A stretch of 64,000 nt of DNA from Anagrus nilaparvatae. Lineage: Eukaryota; Arthropoda; Insecta; Hymenoptera; Mymaridae. The notes beneath the pieces were generated by a model. It made no database searches. It was not told where the DNA came from and saw only the letters and a program-made list of their open reading frames with translations. Shown one piece after another: positions 25,801-34,651 of the stretch. The stretch spans positions 18,773,001 through 18,837,000 of the forward strand of contig JAKSXM010000002.1 of NCBI GenBank assembly GCA_022575985.1. Reading direction: 5' to 3'. Made by a program: the position numbers and the translations under genes. How positions within the stretch are numbered: position 1 is the stretch's first letter; each line of letters opens with the position of its first letter.

Positions 25801-26032
25801 TTCAGTTAAAAATTTACACGAACATTCACAATACATTTTTGAGGTAATTGCAAATTCGGCGAACAACGACATATCCATTAGCCAACGCGTAGTCCTGCAA
25901 GTCCCTGCATACAGGAGAAATAGGTCCATTTCTATGGGGATTGTTGCTGGAATAGTATTTTTATTTGTTATAATTGGAACAATTTGGTGGTCGAAAAGAA
26001 GGTTTTGTTCAAACAGAATTCAAGAAAAATAA
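16561..26032 (+). CDS. bdl: Borderless-like Ig/FN3 transmembrane protein, complete
   Basis: Ten exons join without a frame break to give 676 codons and a stop: 16561-16606, 16677-16819, 20109-20337, 22266-22577, 22645-22919, 22994-23128, 24882-25317, 25443-25487, 25555-25737, 25806-26032. Order: signal peptide (MKSTYQLLLALVLLNG), V-type Ig1 (FNC/YEC), Ig2 (FEC/YTC), Ig3 (LDC/YSC), Ig4 (IPC/YQC), two FN3 domains, a membrane segment (MGIVAGIVFLFVIIGTIWW) and a cytoplasmic tail of about 13 residues. Four Ig plus two FN3 is the Borderless layout in Drosophila, where the protein mediates homophilic adhesion and interacts with Turtle in photoreceptor axon tiling and glial extension. Intron phases match the upstream tutl gene at most boundaries. 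The start is the first ATG, directly before a hydrophobic core. Confidence 0.9.
16820..20108 (+). other. bdl intron 2, containing repeats
   Basis: A 3.3 kb intron, AT-rich, with an AAT run at 16896-16918 and a foldback element at about 17.67-18.30 kb (listed separately). The acceptor TTTTAG ends at 20108. Open frames such as 19093-19290 lack any domain and are chance. Confidence 0.65.
17668..18297. mobile_element. foldback element in bdl intron 2
   Basis: Two arms of about 110 bp are imperfect reverse complements. The left arm (about 17668-17780) contains GGGTTTTTTGGCTGTC, TTGCTTTAACC and GGTTGGTCTCATTTT; the right arm (about 18195-18297) contains AAAATGAGACCAACCAGAAG, GGTTAAAGCAAGATTTT and AAAAAACCCATGATC. 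The middle resembles the middle of the 12.2-12.6 kb foldback. It encodes nothing and is older than that element, judging by more mismatches between arms. Confidence 0.6.
20109..20337 (+). CDS. bdl: bdl exon 3: back half of Ig1
   Basis: A 229-bp exon in phase 0 at its start and phase 1 at its end. It encodes DRTVFSWYEGAETAADDYEG through the second Ig1 cysteine (GWYECKVIF) to TWFHLAING. The acceptor is AATTTTAG and the donor GTAAAA. N-glycosylation sequons appear (NLT, NRS, NGT), as expected for an extracellular domain. Confidence 0.88.
20338..22265 (+). other. bdl intron 3, nothing recognised
   Basis: A 1.9 kb AT-rich intron with no open frame, RNA gene or paired repeat that I can support. 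A long T run is at about 21727-21743. The acceptor TTCAG ends at 22265. Confidence 0.6.
22266..23128 (+). CDS. bdl: bdl exons 4-6: Ig2, Ig3 and front of Ig4
   Basis: Exon 4 (22266-22577) is Ig2: VPPINKTIMEGDSVSFEC to GEYTCTVTD. Exon 5 (22645-22919) is Ig3: YAPKHVYLPYGKQALLDC to GTYSCTPYNVLGTEGPS. Exon 6 (22994-23128) starts Ig4: RPPVFTLTPQHLYMRKLGD to IPCDARD and ends at WYK. The Ig2/Ig3 junction is split inside the codon after a cysteine (QC-Y), exactly as in tutl at 937/1007 (EC-Y). The donor at 22920 is GTGCGT, slightly unusual but followed by a good acceptor. Confidence 0.9.
23129..24881 (+). other. bdl intron 6, nothing recognised
   Basis: A 1.75 kb AT-rich intron between the two halves of Ig4. 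No coding frame or repeat with a partner was seen. The acceptor TTCTAG ends at 24881. Confidence 0.6.
24882..25487 (+). CDS. bdl: bdl exons 7-8: back of Ig4, FN3-1 and linker
   Basis: Exon 7 (24882-25317) completes Ig4 (RGIYQCAASNEAATIVADAE) and carries all of FN3-1 (APYNLSTSSDKNSVTLTW to GMFSKTVKVFTEPS) with no intron in the DYSIWYRP motif. Its donor is read as GTCAGT at 25318. A GTAAAT donor at 25322 is also present but would leave phase 2, which does not fit the next exon. Exon 8 (25443-25487) is a 45-bp linker (KSNSPHYTSDFHIAAG) that restores frame. A different acceptor at 25381 would run into a stop. Confidence 0.82.
25555..26032 (+). CDS. bdl: bdl exons 9-10: FN3-2, membrane segment and tail
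   Basis: Exon 9 (25555-25737) begins FN3-2 (DEDDIGPPRNVQVRATIDGY, then LLSWDPP). Exon 10 (25806-26032) finishes it (HSQYIFEVIANSANND), then has a basic RRNRS, a membrane helix and a stop after SKRRFCSNRIQEK. Junctions are phase 1. The stop is at 26030-26032, followed by AT-rich 3' sequence. Confidence 0.88.
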
Positions 26033-26732
26033 CGGCTACATTCTAAATTGAGAAAAATTTCTAAAACATTATTTCGTTTATAAAAATCATTAATTGAAAT
26101 TGTATGAAAATTTTTTAAAAAACGAATTAAAATTTTATTTCGCTGCCATATTTAACTTTAATGAATTTTTTATATTATTTATAAATTGAAGAGTAGATGT
26201 GTATGAAATTTTTATCGCAAGTTGTTTATAAAATAAATTAAATTAAAATTAAAAAAAAATTCTAAATAAATTATTATGCTTTTGACAAATAAAACAAAAA
26301 TATGAAATTTCAAAATTTTATTGGTTAAATTATTTTCAAATTCTCAATTTTTAGGAATATTAATTATAATTAATATTTTTTTCTTATAAATCATAAAAAA
26401 ATAATTACTTTCAAACTCTCTGATAAAATTATTATTTATTGAAATTATTATATTATTCATTTATTCGAATTTTTTTTATTAAAAAAATATATTTTTATAA
26501 AAAAATATACCGTCCTTAAATTATTTTTATAGCCCTGGTGGGGTGAGAAACAATATTTTTTAATTTTTTAGAAAATCTTCTAGAGGGGGGACCACATTCC
26601 CAAAAATTCAAAATCTACCAGCTTTTACCCGTCCTTTAATAACTGCCGCAAAAATGTAAAGGCATGAAACTGAGTAAAAACTGATTTTTATAAAAAGCTA
26701 CCATTCTGCAGTCCTAATCGTTCTATTAAGTT
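26033..26732 (+). other. 3' flank of bdl
   Basis: AT-rich, with AATAAA-like words soon after the stop (26232-26290). No gene was seen. It ends at the left tip of the inverted-end element. Confidence 0.5.
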
Positions 26733-27388
26733 ACCGCCGCACAGTGTGCCGATTCAATCAAAAATCTGTTGACTTCTTAGAATTTAATTTTTTCAACCAC
26801 TTATTTTTGTAAATCCTTCGTAATACTATCCTACTTTTATGGAAAGCTGCTACTTTTTAAAAATTTTCACTCTTTGACTCAGGAAAAATGCAACAGTGTC
26901 CATAAACAAGGTTTTTTTAATTGCAAATAAACTTAGTAACCCTATGAATACAATTTTTGCGTATATGTTACCGCTAAAGTACTGAAAATGTTATTATATA
27001 TAATACCTAGGTAATATATATATTAACGAAAAACTCCAAAACTGATACGTTAATTTATTAAATAAAACTCAATTTAATATATTACCAAGGTTTTATATAT
27101 AATATCTAGACAGCGTTAGGTAATATATTAAACTCGAGTTTATTACCCGCTAATTTATTGAATAGATGAATTTTTCAAGTATTTATTATTGTTTGTTTTT
27201 ATAAACTATTAAATTTTAAATTAACGGCAAGTATTATTTTTTGAGTATTATTATGATTATGATTTTATGTCTTAAAAAATTTTTGGTGAAATAAAGATAA
27301 TAAATAAACAAACGGCGCTCAGTTTAGCTTTACAAGTTGAAAAAGTAATACATATTTGAAAATTTTGAGTTATAATATTACAAACATA

Positions 27389-27698
27389 ATGAGTGCTATG
27401 GACGTTGATAAAAAAATAATTTTCAAAGAAAGATTTTACGAAAAGCTTGATAATTTAATTGATAAAAATTCAAAAAATACATTATGATGTTTTAAGTTCA
27501 AATGGAGTAGAAAAATTAATACTTCCTTTTTCTGACAAGAATCCTGACATATTGTATGAAGCCCATATAAATATCGGCCATGGTGGTCGTGATCGAATGA
27601 TAAAACAATTAAAAAGGCAATACAAAAATATCAAACAAAAAGAAATTAATTTATTTTTAAATTTATGCGAAGTTTGTCAGAAAAAAAAGGGTGCGTGA
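27389..27698 (+). pseudogene. broken integrase-type H2C2 zinc-finger protein (KRBA2/Ginger/gypsy-like)
   Basis: An ATG at 27389 opens MSAMDVDKKIIFKERFYEKL, which hits a stop near 27475. A second frame overlapping it (27459-27698) continues YDVLSSNGVEKLI and then EAHINIGHGGRDRMIKQL to LCEVCQKK. The H-x4-H and C-x2-C spacing is the integrase N-terminal zinc-binding domain, and GHGGRDRM is typical of KRBA2-like proteins derived from Ginger or gypsy integrases. The gene stops before any DDE core, so it is frameshifted and truncated. A linker that I expect between the two blocks also appears to be missing. Confidence 0.65.
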
Positions 27699-27768
27699 AA
27701 AAAGGATTGGTTGTAAAGCCTATAATTTCTCCTTAAAATAAATCTTAAATTTTTTTTCTATAAATTAA

Positions 27769-27962
27769 CCTAGGTAATATATATAATAACGAGTGCTGGT
27801 AGGTAAAATATTAAACTAAAACTGAATTTAATATATTTACGGGTGCCACTTAGGTAACATATTAAATAGAACGATATTATATATAAAACCTAGGTAATAT
27901 ATTAAATTCAGTTTTAGTTTAATATTTTACCTACCAGCACTCGTTATTATATATATTACCTA
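27769..27962. repeat. palindrome with ~69-bp arms
   Basis: The arms at 27769-27837 and 27894-27962 are almost exact reverse complements; both contain GAGTGCTGGTAGG or its complement and end in CTAGGTAATATAT. The loop is about 56 bp. The Penelope frame starts immediately right of it, so the palindrome may mark the insertion boundary. Confidence 0.8.
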
Positions 27963-27964
27963 GT

Positions 27965-28582
27965 TTGAATAATTATCCTCAATCTTTAATCTCCAAGCAC
28001 ATCAAAAAGAGACTTATTCATTTAAATTCTCTCAATAGTTCACAAAATACAGATTCTGATACAAATTTTAATAGTAGAAACCTTTTCAAACTTCCATATG
28101 TAAATGAAAATATCACAAATCATATAATAAATTTCATTAAACGATATGATTTAAACATTATTTTTCACATACCGTTCAAACTTAATAAATTCATTAAATT
28201 AGGTAAAGATAAAATTAAAAAAGAAGAACATAAAAATATAGTTTATTTAATTAATTGTAAAGATTGTGATAGTAAATATATAGGCCAAACAGGTAGATTA
28301 GCCAGTACAAGAATTTTTGAAGAACACCAAAAAAATTATAGTAGAAGTGAGAAAAACTACAATGTGATTTCTCTTCACAAGAAACAAACCAATAATCAAG
28401 GCTATGAACATGATTTTAACTTTGAGGAGTTTGAAATTTTACACCAAGAAAGCAATTTAAAAAAAAGAGAGCTTGTTGAATTGTTCTACATTAAAAAACA
28501 TCAAAAGCATGCATTAAATGTAAAAACCGATCTAAAAAATTTCTCTCCTCCCTATGAAATACTTCTTAACCAAATCATTTAA
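27965..28582 (+). pseudogene. Penelope-like element fragment: linker and GIY-YIG endonuclease
   Basis: An open frame of about 205 codons that matches only the C-terminal part of a Penelope-like retroelement. KNIVYLINCKDCDSKYIGQT holds the cysteine pair and the Tyr/Ile-Gly block of the GIY-YIG nuclease, followed by a conserved Arg (ASTRIFEEH) and a helical end with an acidic ELVELFYIKK. The reverse transcriptase is absent, so this is a 5'-truncated copy; it has no proper start. A second, longer and divergent Penelope copy lies at 31.9-33.9 kb. Confidence 0.75.
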
Positions 28583-28944
28583 AATAATATTTTTTTCAAG
28601 CAGTCGTTATTTGTATGTCATTTATTTATGAATTTTATTTGTAAATATTCTTTCTCTCTCATATACATATATATATATAGTTCATAAACAGTAGCATTCA
28701 GAATGTGTAACAGTTTAATTAATCTATTATTTTCAACTATTGTAAATTAATTTTAATAAATCTAAATTTTATTAATATAAAAATGTTACTAATATAATAA
28801 TTAAATATTTATAACTATAAAATGTACTACCTAATTTTTGACTGTATTTCTTATTTTAGAAATATGTGATAACTACCTACTTGGTAAGCTTATAAATTTT
28901 GTAACTAATTAATTTTATAGATCATTGTAATTTATATATAATTT

Positions 28945-29045
28945 TTTAATAAAGGTTCCTTGATAAGTTCATCAGTTCGATGACGAAACGTCGGTAAAAA
29001 ATAATTTGTATTTTTTATTGCTCTTGGTCCAACAAGGTCGTATTA
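28945..29045 (+). ncRNA. hammerhead-ribozyme-like motif in the Penelope 3' tail (candidate)
   Basis: Downstream of the GIY-YIG frame the sequence has CTTGATAAG, then a stem TCATC/GATGA with an AGTTC loop, then CGAAACGTCGG. That order (a CTGATGA-like box, stem II, GAAA, a very short stem III and a GTC cleavage triplet) is the minimal hammerhead described in Penelope-like elements. The first box departs from CTGATGA, so this copy may be dead. Shortly after comes TTGGTCCAACAAGGTCG (29024-29040), which recurs at 63841. Confidence 0.35.
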
Positions 29046-29579
29046 TCACTTAATTTTTATATTACCTAGGTTTTATATATAATAACGGAATTCAGTACTT
29101 TAGCAGTAACATATACACTAATGTATAAGGGGTGAATTTAAATTGTAAAAATTTGAAAAATTAGCAGGTTTCCATAAGATTCGGATAGTATACGAAGAAT
29201 TTAAAAAAATAAATGGGCGAAAAAATAAATTTTTACGGAGTCATTTTTGATTGATTCGGCACACTGTGCGCCGTTTATCCGTTTATCCGTCACGTGACCA
29301 AATGAAAATCGGACCAATATGAATATTTTCTGCTTGGTTTAAAAAATACATAGCTATTAAATTCGCTTAAATTATTTAATGGCTAGTTGTCCCAATAAAA
29401 CAAATTGAAAACTATCCCTTTCTTAAAAAATTTATTATAACCTCAAAATTATAAAAAAAACTTATGACCGATTTGTGTAACTACACAACCAACGAGCATG
29501 GAACATGTTCACTAATAACTAACACTGATAATAAAGTATCTATTCTGTTCATAATATCAATATTTATATCCAAGTATTT

Positions 29580-30745
29580 CTGCACTAAAGTTCTTTAGAG
29601 ACTTCTGCACCAATGGTCCCTAAGTACTTCTGCACCAAAGGTCTTTAGGGACTTCTGCACCATAGGTCCCTAGGTACTTCTGAACCAATGCTCCCTAGGT
29701 ACTTCTGCACCAAAGGTCTTTAGAGACTTCTGCACCCTAGGTACTTCTGCAGCAAAGGTCTTTAGGGACTTCTGCACCATAGGTCCCTAGGTACTTCTAC
29801 ACCAATGCTTCCTAAGTACTTCTGCACCAAAGGTTTTTAGGTACTTCTGCATCAAAGGTCTTTAGGGACTTCTGCACCAATGCTCGCTAAGTACTTCTGC
29901 ACCAAAGGTCTTTAGGGACTTCTGCACCAAAGGTCTTTAGAGACTTCTGCACCCTAGGTACTTCTGCACCAAAGGTCTTTAGGGACTTCTGCACCAATGC
30001 TCCCTAAGTACTTCTGCACCAAAGGTCTTTATGGACTTCTGCACCATAGGTCCCTAGGTACTTCTACACCAATGCTTCCTAAGTACTTCTGCACCAAAGG
30101 TCTTTAGAGACTTCTGCACCCTAGGTACTTCTGCACCAAAGGTCTTTAGGGACTTCTGCACCATAGGTCCCTAGGTACTTCTACACAAATGCTTCCTAAG
30201 TACTTCTGCACCAAAGGTTTTTAGGTACTTCTGCACCAAAGGTCTTTAGGGACTTCTGCACCAATGCTCCCTAAGTACTTCTGCACCAAAGGTCTTTAGG
30301 GACTTCTGCACCTAGGTCCCTAGGTACTTCTACACCAATGCTTCCTAAGTACTTCTGCACCAAAGGTCTTTAGAGACTTCTGGACCATAGGTCCCTAGGT
30401 ACTTCTGCACCAAAGGTCTTTAGGTACTTCTGCACCAAAGGTCTTTAGAGACTTCTGCACCAATGCTCCCTAAGTACTTCTGCACCAAAGGTCTTTAGGG
30501 ACTTCTGCACCTAGGTCCCTAGGTACTTCTACACCAATGCTTCCTAAGTACTTCTGCACCAAAGGTCTTTAGAGACTTCTGGACCATAGGTCCCTAGGTA
30601 CTTCTGCACCAAAGGTCTTTAGGGACTCCTGCACCAATGCTCCCTAAGTACTTCTGTAACAAAGGTCTTTAGGGGCTTCTGCACCATAGGTCCCTAGGTA
30701 CTTCTGCACCAATGCTCCCTAAGTACTTCTGCACCAAAAGTCCCT
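29580..30745 (+). repeat. 25-bp minisatellite (ACTTCTGCACCAAAGG type)
   Basis: More than 40 diverged copies of a unit of about 25 bp. Each starts ACTTCTGCACC and then alternates between AAAGGTCTTTAGG, ATAGGTCCCTAGGT and AATGCTCCCTAAGT versions. The variants come in a recurrent order, giving higher-order repeats of two to four units. The period is not a multiple of three, and there is no long open frame, so it is non-coding. Confidence 0.95.
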
Positions 30746-30886
30746 AAATCGAAAATATTCTAAGTCCCATTTGACCCCCCCCCCCCTTAAAAAGGACAAA
30801 TTTGACCCCCCCCCCCTTAATTTTCCAGTTTTGAAGTACCCCCTCCCTATAAACATGTTCCATGTTAATACCTAGGTCTCATACGT

Positions 30887-31495
30887 ATACTGCACCCTAG
30901 GTACTTCTGCACCAAAGGTCTTTAGGGACTTCTGCACCATAGGTCCCTAGGTACTTCTACACAAATGCTTCCTAAGTACTTCTGCACCAAAGGTTTTTAG
31001 GTACTTCTGCACCAAAGGTCTTTAGGTACTTCTGCACCAAAGGTCTTTAGAGACTTCTGCACCAATGCTCCCTAAGTACTTCTGCACCAAAGGTCTTTAG
31101 GGACTTCTGCACCTAGGTCCCTAGGTACTTCTACACCAATGCTTCCTAAGTACTTCTGCACCAAAGGTCTTTAGAGACTTCTGGACCATAGGTCCCTAGG
31201 TACTTCTGCACCAAAGGTCTTTAGGGACTCCTGCACCAATGCTCCCTAAGTACTTCTGTAACAAAGGTCTTTAGGGGCTTCTGCACCATAGGTCCCTAGG
31301 TACTTCTGCACCAATGCTCCCTAAGTACTTCTGCACCAAAAGTCCCTAAATCGAAAATATTCTAAGTCCCATTTGACCCCCCCCCCCCTTAAAAAGGAGA
31401 AATTTGACCCCCCCCCCCCTTAATTTTCCAGTTTTGAAGTACCCCCTCCCTATAAACATGTTCCATGTTAATACCTAGGTCTCATACGTATACTG
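30887..31495 (+). repeat. 602-bp tandem duplication of the minisatellite end
   Basis: The block ending TCCCTAAATCGAAAATATTC followed by runs of ten or more C and by AACATGTTCCATG occurs at 30741 and again at 31343, 602 bp apart, nearly identical. The second block also repeats the preceding minisatellite variants in the same order. Poly-C tracts of 10-12 bases are present in both. Confidence 0.9.
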
Positions 31496-31734
31496 ACCCG
31501 TGGGCATTATGAAAATACCCTCTCCTATACGCATACGGGTCCGTGGGCAGTATGCATTCAAACTTTAACATACTACCAACTGATCCGTATACTTATAAAA
31601 ACAAAGTATGGACAGACTGTGCACGGATAATTATATTGCTTGGCCGTATATACGGCTGTTAGTTTTCAGTGTCCAAAATGCCGTGCACGCCCAGCTCTGA
31701 AGTCAAGTATATAACCCACCCTGCTGCTCAACAA

Positions 31735-31950
31735 CTACTTGAAGTTATTTTTCAGCAAGTAAAGTTTAATGCTCTTTTTAAAGCGTGAGTACGTAGGCAA
31801 ATCACGTATACAAGGAGGGATGGAATTCCAAAACTGAGCATAATATATTTGAAATGAATTAAGGCCCCAATTAGTTAACGACGATGGAATAAGTAAGTTC
31901 TTTCTAGGACCACGGGTTGGTCTGTCTGTAATGAATGGATACAACAATTC
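31735..31950 (-). pseudogene. 3' end of a LINE ORF2 (same element as 33.9-36.2 kb)
   Basis: The minus-strand frame encodes TDRPTRGPRKNLLIPSSLTN followed by FWNSIPPCIRDL and a short basic end, which is the C-terminus after the reverse transcriptase in CR1/L2/Jockey-type LINEs (the usual SYRYRAPKLWNSLP-like block). The rest of the element lies at 33.9-36.2 kb on the same strand. The Penelope copy between them begins around 31940-31950. About 150 codons of the LINE appear to be missing at the join. Confidence 0.75.
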
Positions 31951-33389
31951 TAGAAAAAGAGATGTTATCATTAGCTAATGGATTAATAAAAGTTCACAAA
32001 GAGGGTTATCCAATTCGAATTGTTGTATCATGTAAAGGGAGTTTTTTATATAATTTTGATAAAGCTTTATCTAAATTTTTTACAAAATATCTTAAAAAGC
32101 CAAGATCAACAATAAAAAATAGTTTAGAAATCATTAATTTTATTAAGGATATAAATGTGCCTGAGGATTATGAATTTGTATCATTATACGTAGTTGCATT
32201 ATTTCCTAATTTGCCTCATGATCTGATTCTGGAAGTATTGGATAGGAAATGGGATTATTTGTGTACTAAAATGTTACCATTAACTAAAAACGAATGTCTA
32301 GGTGGCATAAAATTTTTATTAGATTCAACATATTTTAAATTTAATAACAAATATTATAAACAGATATTAGGTGCACCTATCGGGTTTTGTACGAGTCCTT
32401 GGTTTGCAGATTTAGTATTAGAGGCATTAGAAAATAATGCGTTACAAAAATTAAATAGTAGTAACGTTTTGAATAACAAATTTATAGATTGGGAAAATAA
32501 ACCTGTATTATTTTATAAACGTTACGTAGACGATTGTATACTATTAGTAAAAAGTGATAAAAAAGATCAAATTTTGAAAACTTTTAATAATTATAATAAG
32601 GATTTACAATTTACAATAGAAAATGATGGTACAAATAAAAATATTAGTGTTTTAGATGTGGAATTAATAAGAAGTGATTTAGACGATAAAGTTAAAACAA
32701 ATTGGTTTAGAAAGAAAACATGTTCAGGCAGATACTTAAATTATCTGTCACATCATCCTGACTCTCAAAAGAAAGCTATGGTTTTTAATTTAGTAGATAA
32801 AGGTATCTTATTAGCAGATGTAAAGTTTCATGATTATAATTTGAAATTGATAAAAAGAATGCTATTAAATAATGACTATCCTAGTAAATTTATAGACAGG
32901 AATATAAAAAGAAGATTAAATTATATTTTTAATAATAAACCTGAGCTTAAAAATAACAAAATTACTGAGTTAGAAAGTAAACTAAAAATTGTAATTCCAT
33001 TTAATTATAATATTAACAGTGATCTGGTAAACTTGTATAAAAGTAATGATATTTTAGTTATAAATAGTTTAAATAATAAGTTTACTGATATTATAACTTT
33101 AGGTAAGGATAAGTGTGATAAATTTGATGTATCAAATATAGTATACAAAATTGATTGTAAACACTGTGATAAAACATATATAGGCCAAAGTTCAAGAAAA
33201 TTAAGAGCTAGGATAACTGAACTTATAAATGATGTACTGAATGGTGATGATAAATCGGCATTGTGTGTTCATCTAAAAGATCATAGTAATATGTGTACTC
33301 AAATGAATTTTAAAGCTGTAAAAATTATTTATAGGGAATGTAATGCTAGAAAAAGATTGTTTTCTAATGTTATACATAAAGTTTTATGA
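31940..33389 (+). pseudogene. Penelope-like retroelement: reverse transcriptase plus GIY-YIG, 5'-truncated, catalytic Asp lost
   Basis: An open frame of about 480 codons. Starting at LSLANGLIKVHKEGYPIR (the Penelope PKIHKEG block), it has motif A as FVSLYVVALFPNLP where a catalytic aspartate (SLDVVSLF) is expected, motif B-like GAPIGFCTSPWFADLV, and motif C YVDD (YKRYVDDCILLVK). A thumb and linker follow, then a GIY-YIG domain: VYKIDCKHCDKTYIGQSSRK. The N-terminal part of the protein is missing and the frame begins inside the flanking LINE. With Tyr replacing Asp in motif A the polymerase should be inactive, even though the frame is open. It is divergent from the fragment at 28 kb. Confidence 0.85.
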
Positions 33390-33900
33390 GAACACATTGA
33401 ACAGAATGGAAGATTTAAAAAATTTAAAATATATTTACATAAATACCATTGATTTGATAAAGAAATTTATAAGTTGTTAGGTTGGTATTTAAACAAAGTT
33501 ATCTTTTGTTAATAAGTTTTCAGTACTGTATATAGTCTCATGTTATCCCCACTTGTTACTAAAAAGTTTTTTGAAAATTTGTTAGTAATAATATGGCTTT
33601 TGATGTGTTAGGTGTCTTATGTAATATGAAAAACATGACAAACTTTAAAAAAATTTTAAAGTAATACTAAAGATAGACGTAAATAAATTTTTTTTGAAAT
33701 AATGTAAAACAACTTTTATTAGTATGTTTGTAAATTAGACGGATTTATATATTATAATTTTTGTTAATTAATTAACTGTTAATATTTATATTTTTAGATT
33801 CTGTAGAAAAGGATAGTAATTAAACTATTGAAACGTTTTATTTATTTTTGAAAAAATTTGTTCTTATATTGATCAATAAAATCCATTTTTTAATTTAAAT
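33390..33900 (+). other. 3' tail of the Penelope copy
   Basis: AT-rich non-coding tail. Near 33811-33836 it has AGTAATTAAACT with a short stem followed by GAAACGTTT, resembling stem II plus the GAAACGT box of the Penelope hammerhead at 28.95 kb, but degraded. It ends where the LINE sequence resumes, at about 33900. Confidence 0.45.
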
Positions 33901-33904
33901 TTTT

Positions 33905-34651
33905 GAAATACTGGAGAACGATAAAGCCAATCATTCATATAAATTATTAATTTCGTTGAGAAATGGAACACGGTCACCCTTGTAACTGACAGTAATTTCG
34001 GGTATGTCCAAATCCTTAAATGAATTGAGTATAGAACGGGATCCGAATATTATGGCCTGGGTTGTTCAAAGATATACAATTTTTCTCTGACCATGAAACC
34101 ACTTTTTTCGCTGAATCTGAAATGCAGGAGATACCGAACTCAATATCATTGGCGGGAGTCTGGACGTAAATTTGTAAATCATCCGCATATAATCCAAAAA
34201 TGATGTGCTCATCAAGATGTTTGCTAATATCATTCATGTAGATGCAAAACAGGAGAGGTCCAAGGACAGATCCTCGAGGGACCCCTATATTTATACTACG
34301 GTACTCAGAAGAGGATGATTTAGATGAGACACACAGGGATCTATCACAAAGACATGACCAGAACCAGTGCAATGACGACCTTGAGAATTCACTGCATTTT
34401 AGTTTGTGAAGTAGTTTCGAGGGGGAAACGTTGTTGAATGCCTTTGAGAAATCGAACGACAGTAGCAGGGTGGCCAATTTCCTGTCTTCGCCCATAAGAA
34501 TATCATCAGTAAGTTTAATGAGGACAGTTTGAGTATTGTGAAACTCACGAAAACCAGTTTGGTAACTGTCTAAAATTTTTGACTTAGACAGGAAGTTAAC
34601 CACCTGATCATGTGCCAGTTTCTCAAGAACTTTTGACAGAAAACACAACAA
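33905..34651 (-). pseudogene. LINE reverse transcriptase (CR1/L2-like), frameshifted
   Basis: On the minus strand the frame has the LSKVLEKLAHDQV block, SYQTGFREFHNTQTVLIKL, motif A LLSFDFSKAFN, motif B GVPRGSVLGPLLFCIYMNDI and motif C YADD (GLYADDLQIY). After KNCISLNN a one-base shift moves the frame to IIFGSRSILNSFKDLDIPEI, continuing to about 33905. The catalytic residues of motifs A and C are intact, but the shift and the Penelope insertion break the gene. Upstream pieces at 34748-36205 complete the element. Confidence 0.85.

Larger units (their letters stand above)
26733..29276. mobile_element. 2.5 kb composite element with long terminal inverted repeats
   Basis: The left end (26733-~27010) and right end (~29050-29276) are imperfect reverse complements over roughly 220-270 bp. 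Shared words include GCACAGTGTGCCGA, TCAATCAAAAAT, GTATATGTTAC and GCTAAAGTACTGA. Inside lie, in order, a broken integrase zinc-finger frame, a perfect-looking palindrome, and a Penelope GIY-YIG frame with its 3' tail. ACCTAGGTAATATAT-type words recur at the inner boundaries. The layout suggests an inverted-end DNA element, possibly Ginger-like given the integrase piece, into which a Penelope copy was inserted. The Ginger link is inference. Confidence 0.65.
29430..31495. mobile_element. repeat element containing a minisatellite, related to 44.2-45.3 kb
   Basis: The left tip (about 29430-29530; CACAACCAACGAGCATGGAA and CATGTTC) matches, inverted, the sequence at 45285-45350. The right part (30741-30870; CCCTAAATCGAAAATATTC, C runs, AACATGTTCCATG) matches, inverted, 44187-44310. 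So two members of one family lie in opposite orientation 15 kb apart. This copy was expanded by a 25-bp tandem array and by a 602-bp duplication. It encodes nothing. Confidence 0.7.

Noticed and set aside
29580..31340. Regularly spaced repeats resembling a CRISPR array
   Set aside because: The repeats are directly adjacent, with variants of the same unit and no unique spacers, and the genome is an insect with introns. It is a minisatellite.
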